The notes under the pieces were generated by a model. That model worked only from the letters and a program-made list of their open reading frames with translations. It searched no databases and was not told the origin of the DNA. Of a DNA stretch of 64,000 nucleotides, positions 28,031 through 36,813 are shown one piece after another; within the stretch, counting starts at the first letter, position 1; every line of letters starts with the position of its first letter. The stretch is from Paraburkholderia dinghuensis (GTDB lineage Bacteria > Pseudomonadota > Gammaproteobacteria > Burkholderiales > Burkholderiaceae). The position numbers were made by a program, and so were the translations under genes. The stretch is from positions 499,699 to 563,698 of the forward strand of contig NZ_RQIS01000001.1 in assembly GCF_003837865.1 (NCBI RefSeq), given 5' to 3'.

Positions 28031-28507
28031 GAGTCTCCTCGTCTGGAAAGGATCGCTGGAAGAAACGCTGCTGCGAGAAGGGCTGGCCGGGTCAAGCGCA
28101 CGTGCGCCATCGCCGGGACGCGCGCCGGTTAGATCCGGCGTCGCTTTGTTTGACGGCGTGAGAGGCGCGGCAGCCGGATCGGACGATCCGGCCTCGCGCG
28201 CCTGCGCCATCGGTGCGGCATGCTCGCGGTTTGCGCACGCGCTATCGCGCGCTGCGTCCGCGGCTGCCGCCGGGAAACTTGCGTCCGCGAGCGCAGATGT
28301 CCGCGCTTCGGACGGCGCCGCATCAGCCGTGGCTGTTGCGGCGGCGGTGGGTGTGGCAATCGTGGCGGTCGCGGCGGTCGATTCAGCTGCGTTCAGCGCA
28401 TGCGCCGCCGGTGCCGGTGCCGAGGGTACTACGCGCCCCGCTGCTGCGACCGCAGTGCGCTGCTTCGCGCGCACTCGGGCCGGTTTCGCAGCGGCGCGCG
28501 ACACCAC
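28031..28507 (-). other. Stop-free Ala-rich spacer between pgk and pyk
   Basis: 477 bp exactly filling the gap from the pgk stop to the pyk start, open in the pyk frame from a GTG pair directly after the pgk TAA. The translation is Ala/Ser/Thr/Pro-rich and low in complexity (AATATIATPTAAATATADAA), with no Shine-Dalgarno at its head. The opposite strand is open as well, as expected of such GC-rich repeats. Probably noncoding; an N-terminal extension of pyruvate kinase is the alternative. Confidence 0.4.
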
Positions 28508-29707
28508 TTAGCCAGCCGCCCGGGTTTCGAGCACCTCGACGGCCGGCAGCTTCTTGCCCTCGAGGAATTCGAGGAACGCACCGCCGCCGGTCGAAATATA
28601 GCTGACCTTGTCCTGGATGCCGTACTTCGCGATGGCCGCAAGCGTGTCGCCACCGCCCGCGATCGAAAACGCCGGCGACTTCGCGATGGCATCCGCCAGT
28701 GTCTTCGTGCCGTTGCCGAACTGGTCGAACTCGAACACGCCCACCGGACCGTTCCACACGATCGTGCCGGCCTGCTCCAGTTGCGAAGCGAGTGCCTTGG
28801 CGGTCTGCGGGCCGATGTCGAGGATCAGGTCGTCGTCGGCGACGTCGGCAACGGCCTTGATTTCAGCCTTCGCGGTCGGCGAGAACTCCTTCGCGGTCAC
28901 GACGTCGCTCGGGATCGGCACCGACGCGCCGCGCGCGCGCGCTGCGTCGATGATCGTCTTCGCTTCGGCGACCAGATCGGCTTCCGCGAGCGACTTGCCG
29001 ATTTTCAGACCGGCCGCCAGCATGAACGTGTTGGCGATGCCGCCGCCGACGATCAGCTGGTCCACCTTTTCCGCGAGCGACTTGAGGATGGTGAGCTTGG
29101 TCGAAACCTTCGAGCCCGCGACGATCGCCACGAGCGGACGCTTCGGCGCGCCGAGCGCCTTGCCGAGCGCGTCGAGTTCGGCGGCGAGCAGCGGGCCCGC
29201 GCAGGCGACGGGCGCGAACTTCGCGATGCCGTACGTGGTGGCTTCGGCGCGGTGAGCGGTGCCGAATGCATCGTTGACGTAGACGTCGCAGAGCTTGGCC
29301 ATCTTCTGCGAAAGCTCGTCGGAGTTCTTCTTCTCGCCCTTGTTGACGCGGCAGTTCTCAAGCAGTACGACGTTGCCCGGCGCCACGTTGACGCCGTTCT
29401 CGACCCAGTTCGCGACGAGCGGGACGTCGCGGCCAAGCAGTTCGGACAGGCGCTTCGCGACCGGCGCGAGCGAGTCTTCCGGCTTGAATGCGCCTTCGGT
29501 CGGGCGGCCGAGGTGCGACGTGACCATGACGGCAGCGCCCGCGTCGAGCGCGGCCTTGATAGCCGGCACGGAGGCGCGCACGCGGGTGTCTTCGGTGATG
29601 TTGCCCTGATCGTCCTGCGGTACGTTCAGGTCGGCGCGGATGAACACACGCTTGGCCGTAAGCTTGCCTTCGGAGATCAGATCGGAGAGACGCAGAACCT
29701 TGTTCAT
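28508..29707 (-). CDS. pgk: Phosphoglycerate kinase
   Basis: Glycolytic enzyme transferring phosphate from 1,3-bisphosphoglycerate to ADP, 399 aa from the ATG at 29707. Motifs: [76 protein letters not shown] and [13 protein letters not shown] longer upstream frame is rejected because the protein normally begins with this segment. It is the first gene of the pgk, pyk, fba series. Confidence 0.97.
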   Translation of the reverse strand: MNKVLRLSDLISEGKLTAKRVFIRADLNVPQDDQGNITEDTRVRASVPAIKAALDAGAAVMVTSHLGRPTEGAFKPEDSLAPVAKRLSELLGRDVPLVANWVENGVNVAPGNVVLLENCRVNKGEKKNSDELSQKMAKLCDVYVNDAFGTAHRAEATTYGIAKFAPVACAGPLLAAELDALGKALGAPKRPLVAIVAGSKVSTKLTILKSLAEKVDQLIVGGGIANTFMLAAGLKIGKSLAEADLVAEAKTIIDAARARGASVPIPSDVVTAKEFSPTAKAEIKAVADVADDDLILDIGPQTAKALASQLEQAGTIVWNGPVGVFEFDQFGNGTKTLADAIAKSPAFSIAGGGDTLAAIAKYGIQDKVSYISTGGGAFLEFLEGKKLPAVEVLETRAAG

Positions 29708-30252
29708 AGGCTTGACTGTACGTGATGGTGGGAAGGCGGTGGCAACACGACGCGGATTGTGCGGATTGCCGCTGCGAACGACCGGTTCGAACAGCGCAAA
29801 GCGCGCGATGGCATGGCCGGTATGGCGCGGGATCCGGATCCGACGGTACTCCGGGTCGCGGCCCGCTGCCAGCAACCGCCGGCATCAGTCATCGCAGGCC
29901 GGCATCGTCATCGTCGTATTGCGAAGCCGGTATTTTAGCCGATTGCCAGGCCGATCAGAGACGTGCACCGGCGAATGTCCTGTATTTGGACGGCTGAGGT
30001 TGCATCCAGATTTTTTTTGCTTTTTTCCCTGTTTATTGGCGAGTTGTTTTGCCAACTCGTTTCGCGTGCGTGTCTCCCGCGCTTGCATCGCGCTTACGCG
30101 CGACACCCGACCGGCATGCTGCGACGCAGCATAAACGCCGTTAAGTGCCCGTCCGGGCACCAAATAAGGCTAAAATGATCGTTTGCCCGCTGCGGACTCT
30201 GAAAGCGCCGCAGCACCCGGGCTTAACAATGAGCATCACGAGAATTGTCCTC
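29708..30252. promoter_or_regulatory. Divergent region between pgk and the zinc-finger gene
   Basis: 545 bp without a convincing gene. Near 30010-30030 lie long T-runs, then a stem CGAGTTG / CAACTCG (30040-30058). Further right is the palindrome GTGCCCG-TC-CGGGCAC (30145-30160), followed 10 bp later by a -10 TAAAAT (30171-30176) for the rightward zinc-finger gene. A Lys-rich leftward frame in the middle is not supported by a ribosome site. Confidence 0.5.
30145..30160. promoter_or_regulatory. Perfect palindrome upstream of the zinc-finger gene promoter
   Basis: GTGCCCG / CGGGCAC arms with a TC centre, lying where a -35 box would be relative to TAAAAT at 30171-30176. It may be an operator. 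Confidence 0.4.
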
Positions 30253-30447
30253 ATGAGCGAAATCAAGGAAATGCCGTTGGTCGAACTGTCGGCCAAGGAT
30301 CTGCCCGCGTACTGCCCGAATCCGTCGATGCCGCGCTGGAGCACGCACCCGCGCGTCTTCATCGACGTGACGCATGGCGAAGCGCGCTGCCCGTACTGCG
30401 GCACACGTTACAAGCTGCGCGACGGCGAGGTCGTGCACGGCCACTGA
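30253..30447 (+). CDS. CHCC-type zinc-finger protein (NDUFS6-like)
   Basis: Small cytosolic protein, 64 aa. The C-terminal zinc-finger CHCC pattern is complete: Cys in AYCPNP, His in DVTHGEARC and the CPYC pair in ARCPYCGTRYKL. Homologues are widespread small proteins in proteobacteria and resemble the mitochondrial complex I subunit NDUFS6, but their bacterial role is not established. The ATG at 30253 is chosen because the conserved domain starts directly after it. It lies 198 bp before waaF on the same strand. Confidence 0.88.
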   Translation: MSEIKEMPLVELSAKDLPAYCPNPSMPRWSTHPRVFIDVTHGEARCPYCGTRYKLRDGEVVHGH

Positions 30448-30645
30448 GCCACGCGGCGCTTGATGGGCGCGCTTGCGCATGTCGGCTCGTTCGCTCTGCG
30501 CTGCCTTTGTAACGCCACAGGCATCGCCCGCCGGCATTCAGCCGCGGGCGGTCCGACGACGCGCCCTGCGGCGCGTTCCCCACTAACCGTATTCCGCGCA
30601 CCCAACGCGCGCGGAATCTTTGCCATTTCCGGACACTGACACCCG

Positions 30646-31671
30646 ATGCGTCGCGCGCTGGTAATCGCACCGAACTGGATCGGTGACGCACTGATGGCGC
30701 AGCCGCTCTTTGCGCGGCTCGTGAAACTGCACCCGCGCATCGTGATCGATGCAGTCGCGCCCACGTGGGTCGCGCCTGTGCTCGAACGCATGCCCGAAAT
30801 TCGCGACGTCTACGCCACCGACCTCGCGCACGGCAAGCTGCAATGGCTGAGTCGCTGGCACCTCGCGGCCGACCTGCGCGATGTGCGCTATGACGCCGCC
30901 TACGTGCTGCCGAACTCGCTGAAGTCCGCGTTGATCCCGTGGCTCGCGAAAGTGCCGCTGCGCATCGGCTATACGGGCGAGAGCCGCTACGGTCTCCTGA
31001 ACGTGCGCCACGCGAATCCGCCGAAAGACGAGCGTCCGCCGATGGTCAAGCACTATGCCGCGCTCGCCTGGGCCCCCGGCGCAAACGTTCCCGACGACCT
31101 GCCGGCGCCGCGTCTCGAGTCGGATCCGAACGAGGCGTCGCGCGTATCGGCACGCTTTAACCTCGACACGCGCGTGCCGCTCCTCGTGCTCTGCCCCGGC
31201 GCGGAATATGGCCCCGCCAAGCGCTGGCCGCCCGAGCACTTCGCGGCGCTCGCGCAGATGGTGAGCCAGTCGTTCCCGTATGCACAGATCGTCGCACTCG
31301 GCTCGCCGAAGGACGCACCGCTCGCGCAGGCCATCGCCGATCGCGCACCGAACGTGCGCAACCTGTGCGGCCAGACCGCGCTCGGCGAAGCGTGCGCGCT
31401 GATCTCGCGCGCGAACGCCGTGGTCACCAACGATTCAGGCTTGATGCACGTCGCTGCCGCGCTGCGCAGGCCGCTCGTCGCGCTGTACGGTTCGACCGAC
31501 CCGCGCCACACACCGCCCTTGTCGGAACTCGCAAAGGTACAATGGCTGCATCTCGACTGCAGCCCGTGTTTCCAGCGTGAATGCCCGCTGGGCCATCTGA
31601 ACTGCCTGCGCGAACTCAGCCCTGAACAGGTGTTCGGCGATCTTCGCGGCATGTTGCTCGGCCAGCGATAG
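30646..31671 (+). CDS. waaF: ADP-heptose:LPS heptosyltransferase II (WaaF)
   Basis: GT9 glycosyltransferase adding the second L-glycero-D-manno-heptose to the LPS inner core at the cytosolic face of the inner membrane, 341 aa. Family motifs: APNWIGDALMAQPLF near the N-terminus, CPGAEYGPAKRWPPEHFAAL, NDSGLMHVAAAL in the ADP-heptose site and LYGSTDPRHTPPLS. The length is usual. It stands alone here rather than in a core-LPS cluster. Confidence 0.94.
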   Translation: MRRALVIAPNWIGDALMAQPLFARLVKLHPRIVIDAVAPTWVAPVLERMPEIRDVYATDLAHGKLQWLSRWHLAADLRDVRYDAAYVLPNSLKSALIPWLAKVPLRIGYTGESRYGLLNVRHANPPKDERPPMVKHYAALAWAPGANVPDDLPAPRLESDPNEASRVSARFNLDTRVPLLVLCPGAEYGPAKRWPPEHFAALAQMVSQSFPYAQIVALGSPKDAPLAQAIADRAPNVRNLCGQTALGEACALISRANAVVTNDSGLMHVAAALRRPLVALYGSTDPRHTPPLSELAKVQWLHLDCSPCFQRECPLGHLNCLRELSPEQVFGDLRGMLLGQR

Positions 31672-31952
31672 TCGGAAAGGGCCTTGACGAGGCCTTGGAG
31701 CGGAACCTGTAACGGACCTGGAAGTGGCTTGAAAGCGCGGCGACGCGCTGGCGCATACGGTGAGCGCCCATCGGGCTGGAAACCGGAGCGTGTCGCGCAG
31801 ACGTCCTCCGGCACCCCGCCCTGCCTCGCAGACCGGGACACGCGCGCGACGCCGAGCTTCACAGGCATGCCTCGCGACAGCGGCATGCTCGCAATAGCCG
31901 CATCAGGTGTCGATTCGCCAACCCGCGCCCCGGCGCACAAGACCAACGAGCC

Positions 31953-32399
31953 ATGCCACGTTTTGCCCACATCTTCGAAGCCGCCGCGGACACCCTCAAT
32001 GCGTATTACCAGGCCGTCGCGGAGGTCAATATCGACAGTTTGATGGGCCTGTGGATCGACGAGGAATTCGTGAGCTTCATCTGTGCGAACGGCGCCCATC
32101 TGCACGGTCTGTCGAACATCCGCGCGGGCCTCACGACCCAGATCGAGGCGAACCCGGTATCGATCGAGCCGCTCGACATCCGCGTCTACGACAGCCTCGG
32201 CACCGTGGTCTACGCGATCGTGGAAGCGCATCGCCCGGTGGATCCGGCCGCCGTGCCCGATCTGGTCTTTACGACCTACGTGATGGTCCATGAGCGCGGC
32301 GAATGGCGCATCGCCCATATCCATGCGAGCCGCATGCCCGATGACGCGGCTGCCCAGTTTTCCGCGAAACTGCGCCACGGCCAAGGCGCGTTGCACTGA
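31953..32399 (+). CDS. NTF2-like / SnoaL-like small protein
   Basis: Cytosolic protein, 148 aa. The alpha+beta pattern is that of NTF2-like cone proteins: two N-terminal helices (AAADTLNAYYQAVAEVNIDS), the motif LMGLWIDEEFVSFICANG and C-terminal strands (VVYAIVEAHRPV, TYVMVHERGEWRIAHIHASR). Such proteins typically protect from or process small ligands, but no catalytic residues identify a reaction. It is cotranscribable with the downstream YheT-type gene, 154 bp away. Confidence 0.82.
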   Translation: MPRFAHIFEAAADTLNAYYQAVAEVNIDSLMGLWIDEEFVSFICANGAHLHGLSNIRAGLTTQIEANPVSIEPLDIRVYDSLGTVVYAIVEAHRPVDPAAVPDLVFTTYVMVHERGEWRIAHIHASRMPDDAAAQFSAKLRHGQGALH

Positions 32400-32404
32400 A
32401 CGCG

Positions 32405-32536
32405 TCGCTTTCCGCGCGGGTTCTCGCTGACGTTCACGTAGCGTTTGCCGTACCGCTTTTCGGACTGTTTTTCGCTCCGTTTTTCGCGCGATTTGTCCTA
32501 CCGTTATTCGTACGGACCTTTACACCGTTTTTGATC
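32405..32536 (+). repeat. Degenerate 12-bp periodic array (11 units)
   Basis: Eleven consecutive 12-bp units, consensus near CCGTTTTTCGTA. Clear examples are CTGTTTTTCGCT (32465), CCGTTTTTCGCG (32477), CCGTTATTCGTA (32501) and CCGTTTTTGATC (32525). The period equals four codons; one frame is stop-free and reads a hydrophobic repeat (PLFG LFFA PFFA RFVL), closing with TGA overlapping the next ATG. That frame has no ATG or GTG start; TTG occurs only near its end. Confidence 0.6.
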
Positions 32537-32553
32537 CAGCTTCACGCGCAGTC

Positions 32554-33612
32554 ATGAGCACCACCGGGAACAGGCCAGCCACCACGCGCTCCGCAGTCGC
32601 GGCGACCGGAACTTTGCCGGGCGCCGCGCACCGCGGCGCATACCGCGCGCCGTTCTGGCTGCCGGGCGCGCATGCGCAGACCATCGTGCCGGCCTTCTTC
32701 GCGTGCCTGCCGACCCCCGCCTACCGCCGCGAACGCTGGGACACGCCGGACGGCGATTTCATCGAACTCGACTGGGTCGAACCGGCGCCAGGTCAGCCGC
32801 GCCCCGCGCCCGACGCCCCGCTCTTCGTGCTCTTTCACGGGCTCGAAGGGGGGTCCGGCTCGCACTACGCACGCACGATGGCGACAGCCGCGGCCACGCT
32901 CGGCTGGCATGCCGTGATCCCGCACTTTCGCAGCTGCAGCGGTCCGATCAACCTGCTGCCGCGCTTTTATCATCTCGCCGACGCCAACGAAGTCGACTGG
33001 ATGCTGCGCCGCTTCGCGACGCGTCATCGCGGGCCGCTCGTCGCGGCGGGTGTCTCGCTCGGCGCGAACGTGCTGCTTCACTGGCTCGCGGAGCGGCGCG
33101 AAGAAGCGTCGATCGTGACGGCAGCCGCCGCAATCTCGGCGCCGCTCGACGTCCATGCGGGTGGTGAGATGCTTTCGCGCGGATTCGGTATGGTCTATAC
33201 GCGCAATTTTCTGAGGTCGCTCAAGACGAAGGCGCTCCAGAAGCTCGAACAGTTTCCTGGCCTTTTCGAAGCGCAGGCCGTACTCGCGAGCCGCACGATG
33301 TACGAGTTCGACAATGTGGTCACCGCGCCACTGCACGGCTTTCGCAACGCCCATGATTACTGGACCCAGGCGACGGTTCGCCCGAAGCTCAGCGAGATCC
33401 TCGTGCCGACGCTCGTCCTGAATGCCCGCAACGATCCGTTCCTGCCGGACCGCGCGCTACCCGCGCGCCATGAGGTGAGCACGGCCGTCGAACTGGAGCA
33501 GCCCGCGCACGGAGGCCACGTCGGGTTCATGACAGGTCCGTTCCCCGGCCGCTCCGACTGGCTCGCACAACACGTGACCGGCTACCTCTCGCGTTTCGTT
33601 TCGCATGGATGA
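32554..33612 (+). CDS. YheT-family alpha/beta hydrolase
   Basis: Cytosolic alpha/beta-hydrolase of the YheT/EMB8 group, 352 aa. Features: oxyanion loop FHGLEGGSGSHYARTMA, nucleophile elbow AAGVSLGANVLLHWL with the catalytic Ser, Asp in NARNDPFLP and His in HGGHVGFM. The first 35 residues are a nonconserved leader. There is no Shine-Dalgarno before the ATG; it overlaps the end of a stop-free hydrophobic repeat frame, which suggests coupling or a downstream start. The substrate is unknown. The next gene overlaps it by 8 bp. Confidence 0.9.
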   Translation: MSTTGNRPATTRSAVAATGTLPGAAHRGAYRAPFWLPGAHAQTIVPAFFACLPTPAYRRERWDTPDGDFIELDWVEPAPGQPRPAPDAPLFVLFHGLEGGSGSHYARTMATAAATLGWHAVIPHFRSCSGPINLLPRFYHLADANEVDWMLRRFATRHRGPLVAAGVSLGANVLLHWLAERREEASIVTAAAAISAPLDVHAGGEMLSRGFGMVYTRNFLRSLKTKALQKLEQFPGLFEAQAVLASRTMYEFDNVVTAPLHGFRNAHDYWTQATVRPKLSEILVPTLVLNARNDPFLPDRALPARHEVSTAVELEQPAHGGHVGFMTGPFPGRSDWLAQHVTGYLSRFVSHG

Positions 33613-34225
33613 GATCGTCAGACAGGCGCTCGCGCGCTGGCCCGACGTGCCGCATTGCACCGGCTGGCTGCTGCTCGACGCACGCGGCCAGTGGCGTCTG
33701 CGCGACGAGGCCGACCAGGCCGCCGGCACAGCCGGCACGCCGGTCCGGCACGAGGCGCTGATCGGCTTCATCAACCGGAATTACGGTTGCGACGAGCACG
33801 GACAGTGGTATTTCCAGAACGGCCCGCAGCGAGTCTATGTCGAACTCGAATACACGCCGTTGATCGTACGGCTCACGTGCGATGCGACCGGCACGCTGAC
33901 GCTCACGGACCAGACCGGTCAAGCGCTCGTGCCGTCGGCGGTTTATGTGGATGACGCAGGCAGCGTGCTGTTCGCGAGTACCGCCGAGGGTCGCGCGCCT
34001 GTGCGCATCGCCCTGCTCCACGATCACGATCTCGATCTTTTTACCGACCACGCTTCGCTTGCAGAAAACGGAGTGGACGGCACATTCGTGTGGCGCGCCG
34101 GTGTCTCGCTACCGCTTAAACCTGTGCTGCGCGCACAGGTTCCCACACGTTTTGGCTTCGTCGCGAGCCCGGCGCGCGACGAAGTGCGGGCATTGGCTGA
34201 CGGTAAAGCAGTCAGCGCCGGCTGA
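33605..34225 (+). CDS. Conserved hypothetical protein overlapping the YheT-type gene
   Basis: 206 aa, probably cytosolic, with no signal peptide or membrane segment. The start overlaps the YheT-type stop by 8 bp (ATGGATGA), so translation is coupled. The N-terminal part has WLLLDARGQWRLRDE and GFINRNYGCDEHGQWYFQNG, followed by a beta-rich segment (RVYVELEYTPLIVRLT) and a strand-rich C-terminus. I do not recognise a characterised family; it looks like one of the Burkholderiales DUF proteins that travel with YheT hydrolases. A role with that hydrolase is inferred from overlap only. Confidence 0.8.
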   Translation: MDEIVRQALARWPDVPHCTGWLLLDARGQWRLRDEADQAAGTAGTPVRHEALIGFINRNYGCDEHGQWYFQNGPQRVYVELEYTPLIVRLTCDATGTLTLTDQTGQALVPSAVYVDDAGSVLFASTAEGRAPVRIALLHDHDLDLFTDHASLAENGVDGTFVWRAGVSLPLKPVLRAQVPTRFGFVASPARDEVRALADGKAVSAG

Positions 34226-34234
34226 GCGCCCCGC

Positions 34235-36001
34235 TCAGCTGTTATCTTTTTCCTCTTTGAGTTCTTCCTTGTAGCGCGCCTCGAAGTCGTGCAAACGCGC
34301 GTTGATCGTCGAGAGATCGTAGTAGCCCACCGATTTCATGTCGCGCGCCTCCTTCAACTGACGGATCGCCGACGGCCACGCGCCGTCCAGCGCGAACTTT
34401 TCCGCGAGCGCGCGCCGCTGCTCCAGCCCATCGCCAATGCCCATGCTCGCCTGCGCAAGGTATTGCCACCATGCGGCCTGAAGTGGCTCGGACACCGTCT
34501 GCGCACGCGCAAGCGTCTGCGCTTCCTTGAAGCGCCGGGCGGCAATGAGCGCGCGCAGCAAGCCGTCCGTCGCGGCATGCGACACGGGCCACGCCTTGTG
34601 CGCGGCCATCGCCAACTGCACGGCTTCGTCGCCGCGCCCTGCGCGCAACGCTATTTCGGCCGCGAGCACGTCGAGGCTCGGCGAGCTGCGCGTCTTGCTG
34701 CCATCGGCCGCTTCGAACGCGTCGAACGCCGCACGCGACTTTTCGAGCGACGCCGACGCTTCGTCGTAACGTTCAAGCAGCGTCTGCGCGAATGCAATGC
34801 CGTACCAGTTCGCCGCCACGTTCAAGGCTGTGCGGTCTTCGATCTCCGAGCGCATCCGCGAAACCTCGTCCATCCAGTCGCCGTGCGTGTGGTCCTGCAG
34901 CACACGCACGCGCGCGCGCACGAAGCCGTACTCGGACGCCTGGCGCGGCTGCCGATAGTCAGTGTTCCGCGCACGGTCCTGCATGTCGGCGATGCGCTCC
35001 GTGTTGAGCGGGTGCGTGCGCGCGTAGGCCGGCACGCCCGCGTCGCCCATCGATGCACGTTCGAGCCGCTCGAAGAACGCCACCATGCCGTAGGGGTCGT
35101 AGCCTGCGCCAGTGAGCAAACGGAAGCCGACGCGGTCCGCCTCGTGTTCGGCCGCGCGCGAGAAGCGCAACTGGGTGTCGACGGACCAGGCTCCGCTGCC
35201 CATCGCGATCGCGCTGCCAAGGTCCCCGCTCCTCGCAAGCACGCCCGCGAGGATCCCGAACAGCACGCCCGCGAGCGTCGCGAGGCTGGTGCGTTCATTC
35301 TGCGCAAGCATGCGCGCGATATGCCGCTGGAGCACGTGGCCCATTTCGTGACCGAGCACGGACGCGAGCTCCGATTCGGTCTGCGTGGCGACGATCAGCC
35401 CGCTGTTCACGGCGATGAAACCGCCCGGCAACGAGAACGCATTGATCTGGCCGTCGCGTATCGCAAAGAGTTCGAATTCAGGCCGATAGCCGCCGATGAA
35501 CTGCGCGCTCGCCGCCGCCGCGAGCCGCGCCGCGACGGAATTGAGGTAATCGCGCACGAGCCAGTCGCCGATGTAGTCGGGATCGCGGCGGATCTCGCGC
35601 ATCACGCGTTCGCCGACCTTGCGCTCGGCCTGCGGTGTGAGGGCACCACCCGAGCCGTCGCCGAGGTCGGGTAGTTGCGGCATCCAGGTGCTCGAGAGCA
35701 CACTCGTGTTGCTGCGCGCGCCGGAATTCCGGGAAAAGAGGCTTTGCGCGCCGCCGTAGGTCCCGAACACGCCCTGGGCGACGGACGCGGGAATCGCCGG
35801 ATCGGCATCGTCGTCGAGCGGGCCGTTCACGAGCGCGGGCGCGTCCGGTGCGAGGGACAGCGCCGCGCCGACATGCGTATTCACGAGCGCGGAGGCGCCC
35901 GTGGCCGTCGCGCCCGAAGCGGTGTTCGCCTGCGCATACACCTGCGGGGGAACCGCGAGCGATACGCATAACCATGCAGCAAGCAGCTTTTTCAGATGCA
36001 T
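34235..36001 (-). CDS. Periplasmic M48 metalloprotease with TPR repeats (BepA/YfgC-like)
   Basis: Periplasmic zinc protease and chaperone type, 588 aa from the ATG at 36001, which begins a signal peptide ([23 protein letters not shown]). A low-complexity linker leads to the M48 domain with HExxH in [13 protein letters not shown] and the third-ligand helix [12 protein letters not shown]. The C-terminal half carries helical TPR-like repeats ([35 protein letters not shown]). Escherichia coli BepA assists LptD and outer-membrane protein assembly; the same role is inferred. The linker after the signal peptide is longer than in BepA. It converges with the hypothetical gene and is divergent from moaC. 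Confidence 0.92.
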   Translation of the reverse strand: MHLKKLLAAWLCVSLAVPPQVYAQANTASGATATGASALVNTHVGAALSLAPDAPALVNGPLDDDADPAIPASVAQGVFGTYGGAQSLFSRNSGARSNTSVLSSTWMPQLPDLGDGSGGALTPQAERKVGERVMREIRRDPDYIGDWLVRDYLNSVAARLAAAASAQFIGGYRPEFELFAIRDGQINAFSLPGGFIAVNSGLIVATQTESELASVLGHEMGHVLQRHIARMLAQNERTSLATLAGVLFGILAGVLARSGDLGSAIAMGSGAWSVDTQLRFSRAAEHEADRVGFRLLTGAGYDPYGMVAFFERLERASMGDAGVPAYARTHPLNTERIADMQDRARNTDYRQPRQASEYGFVRARVRVLQDHTHGDWMDEVSRMRSEIEDRTALNVAANWYGIAFAQTLLERYDEASASLEKSRAAFDAFEAADGSKTRSSPSLDVLAAEIALRAGRGDEAVQLAMAAHKAWPVSHAATDGLLRALIAARRFKEAQTLARAQTVSEPLQAAWWQYLAQASMGIGDGLEQRRALAEKFALDGAWPSAIRQLKEARDMKSVGYYDLSTINARLHDFEARYKEELKEEKDNS

Positions 36002-36161
36002 TGTCGACGGGTTCGGGGGAGAAGGCGGAATTCCGGCGCGGCGACTCAAAACGCGCCGATGCCCACAAATTGTAGCCCGGCCCGCGCCCCCCAGCGACGC
36101 CGTGCCGTCAACGCCTGCGCACGACGCTGCTATGATAGGCGCCCTCGATGGAGAGCCAGTC

Positions 36162-36650
36162 ATGCCTGAACTCACACATTTCGATGCAGCCGGTGATGCC
36201 CATATGGTCGACGTCGGCGACAAGGCCGAAACGAAACGCATCGCCGTGGCGCGCGGGACGATCCGCATGCTGCCCTCGACTTACGCGCTGATCCGCGACG
36301 GCGAAGCGAAAAAAGGCGACGTGATCGGCGTCGCGCGCATCGCCGCGATTCAGGGCGCGAAACGCACATCGGATCTGATTCCGCTCTGCCACCCGCTCGC
36401 CATCACGCGCGTCAAGGTGGATTTCGCGCTCGATGAAACCGTGCCTTGCGTGCATTGCACGGCGCAGGTGGAAACCTTCGGGCGCACGGGCGTCGAGATG
36501 GAAGCGCTAACGGCCGTGCAGGTCGGATTGCTGACGGTCTACGACATGTGCAAGGCCGTCGATCGCGGGATGACCATCACCGATGTGAAGGTGATGGAGA
36601 AGCATGGCGGGAAGTCGGGGGATTGGGTCGCGGACGAGACCGTCCGCTGA
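36162..36650 (+). CDS. moaC: Cyclic pyranopterin monophosphate synthase (MoaC)
   Basis: Molybdenum cofactor synthesis, forming cPMP from the MoaA product; 162 aa. The start at 36162 lies behind GGAGAG; the longer upstream frame is rejected. Signature regions: [64 protein letters not shown] with the active-site Lys and Asp, and [12 protein letters not shown]. No other mo genes are nearby. Confidence 0.97.
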   Translation: MPELTHFDAAGDAHMVDVGDKAETKRIAVARGTIRMLPSTYALIRDGEAKKGDVIGVARIAAIQGAKRTSDLIPLCHPLAITRVKVDFALDETVPCVHCTAQVETFGRTGVEMEALTAVQVGLLTVYDMCKAVDRGMTITDVKVMEKHGGKSGDWVADETVR

Positions 36651-36663
36651 GACGCCGGACGGT
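36639..36663. terminator. Possible hairpin at the end of moaC
   Basis: ACCGTCCG / CGGACGGT arms with a 9-nt loop spanning the moaC stop codon, in the convergent gap with the PglL gene. There is no T-run. Confidence 0.35.
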
Positions 36664-36813
36664 GACACGTTCGCTGCGCGCTCGCGCAGCGGTGCGGCCG
36701 TTCGTGCGGGCTAACTGTTCAATGGGTCGCGCGCGCAGGCCCGCCATCATCGTCCCGCGGCGCGGCGCCTCGCTCGCGCCGCATGCCGCGGTTGTATCGC
36801 CCGGCTCTATCGA

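Noticed and set aside
26519..28132. 537-codon rightward frame opposite pyruvate kinase
   Set aside because: Arg/His-rich shadow of pyk with no ribosome site or domain.
29885..30163. Leftward Lys-rich frame (NELAKQLANKQGKKQKKSG) in the pgk upstream region
   Set aside because: No ribosome site; the Lys run is the complement of T-runs in noncoding DNA.
32405..32536. 12-bp array as a CRISPR array
   Set aside because: Units are contiguous and degenerate, with no spacers and no cas genes nearby.
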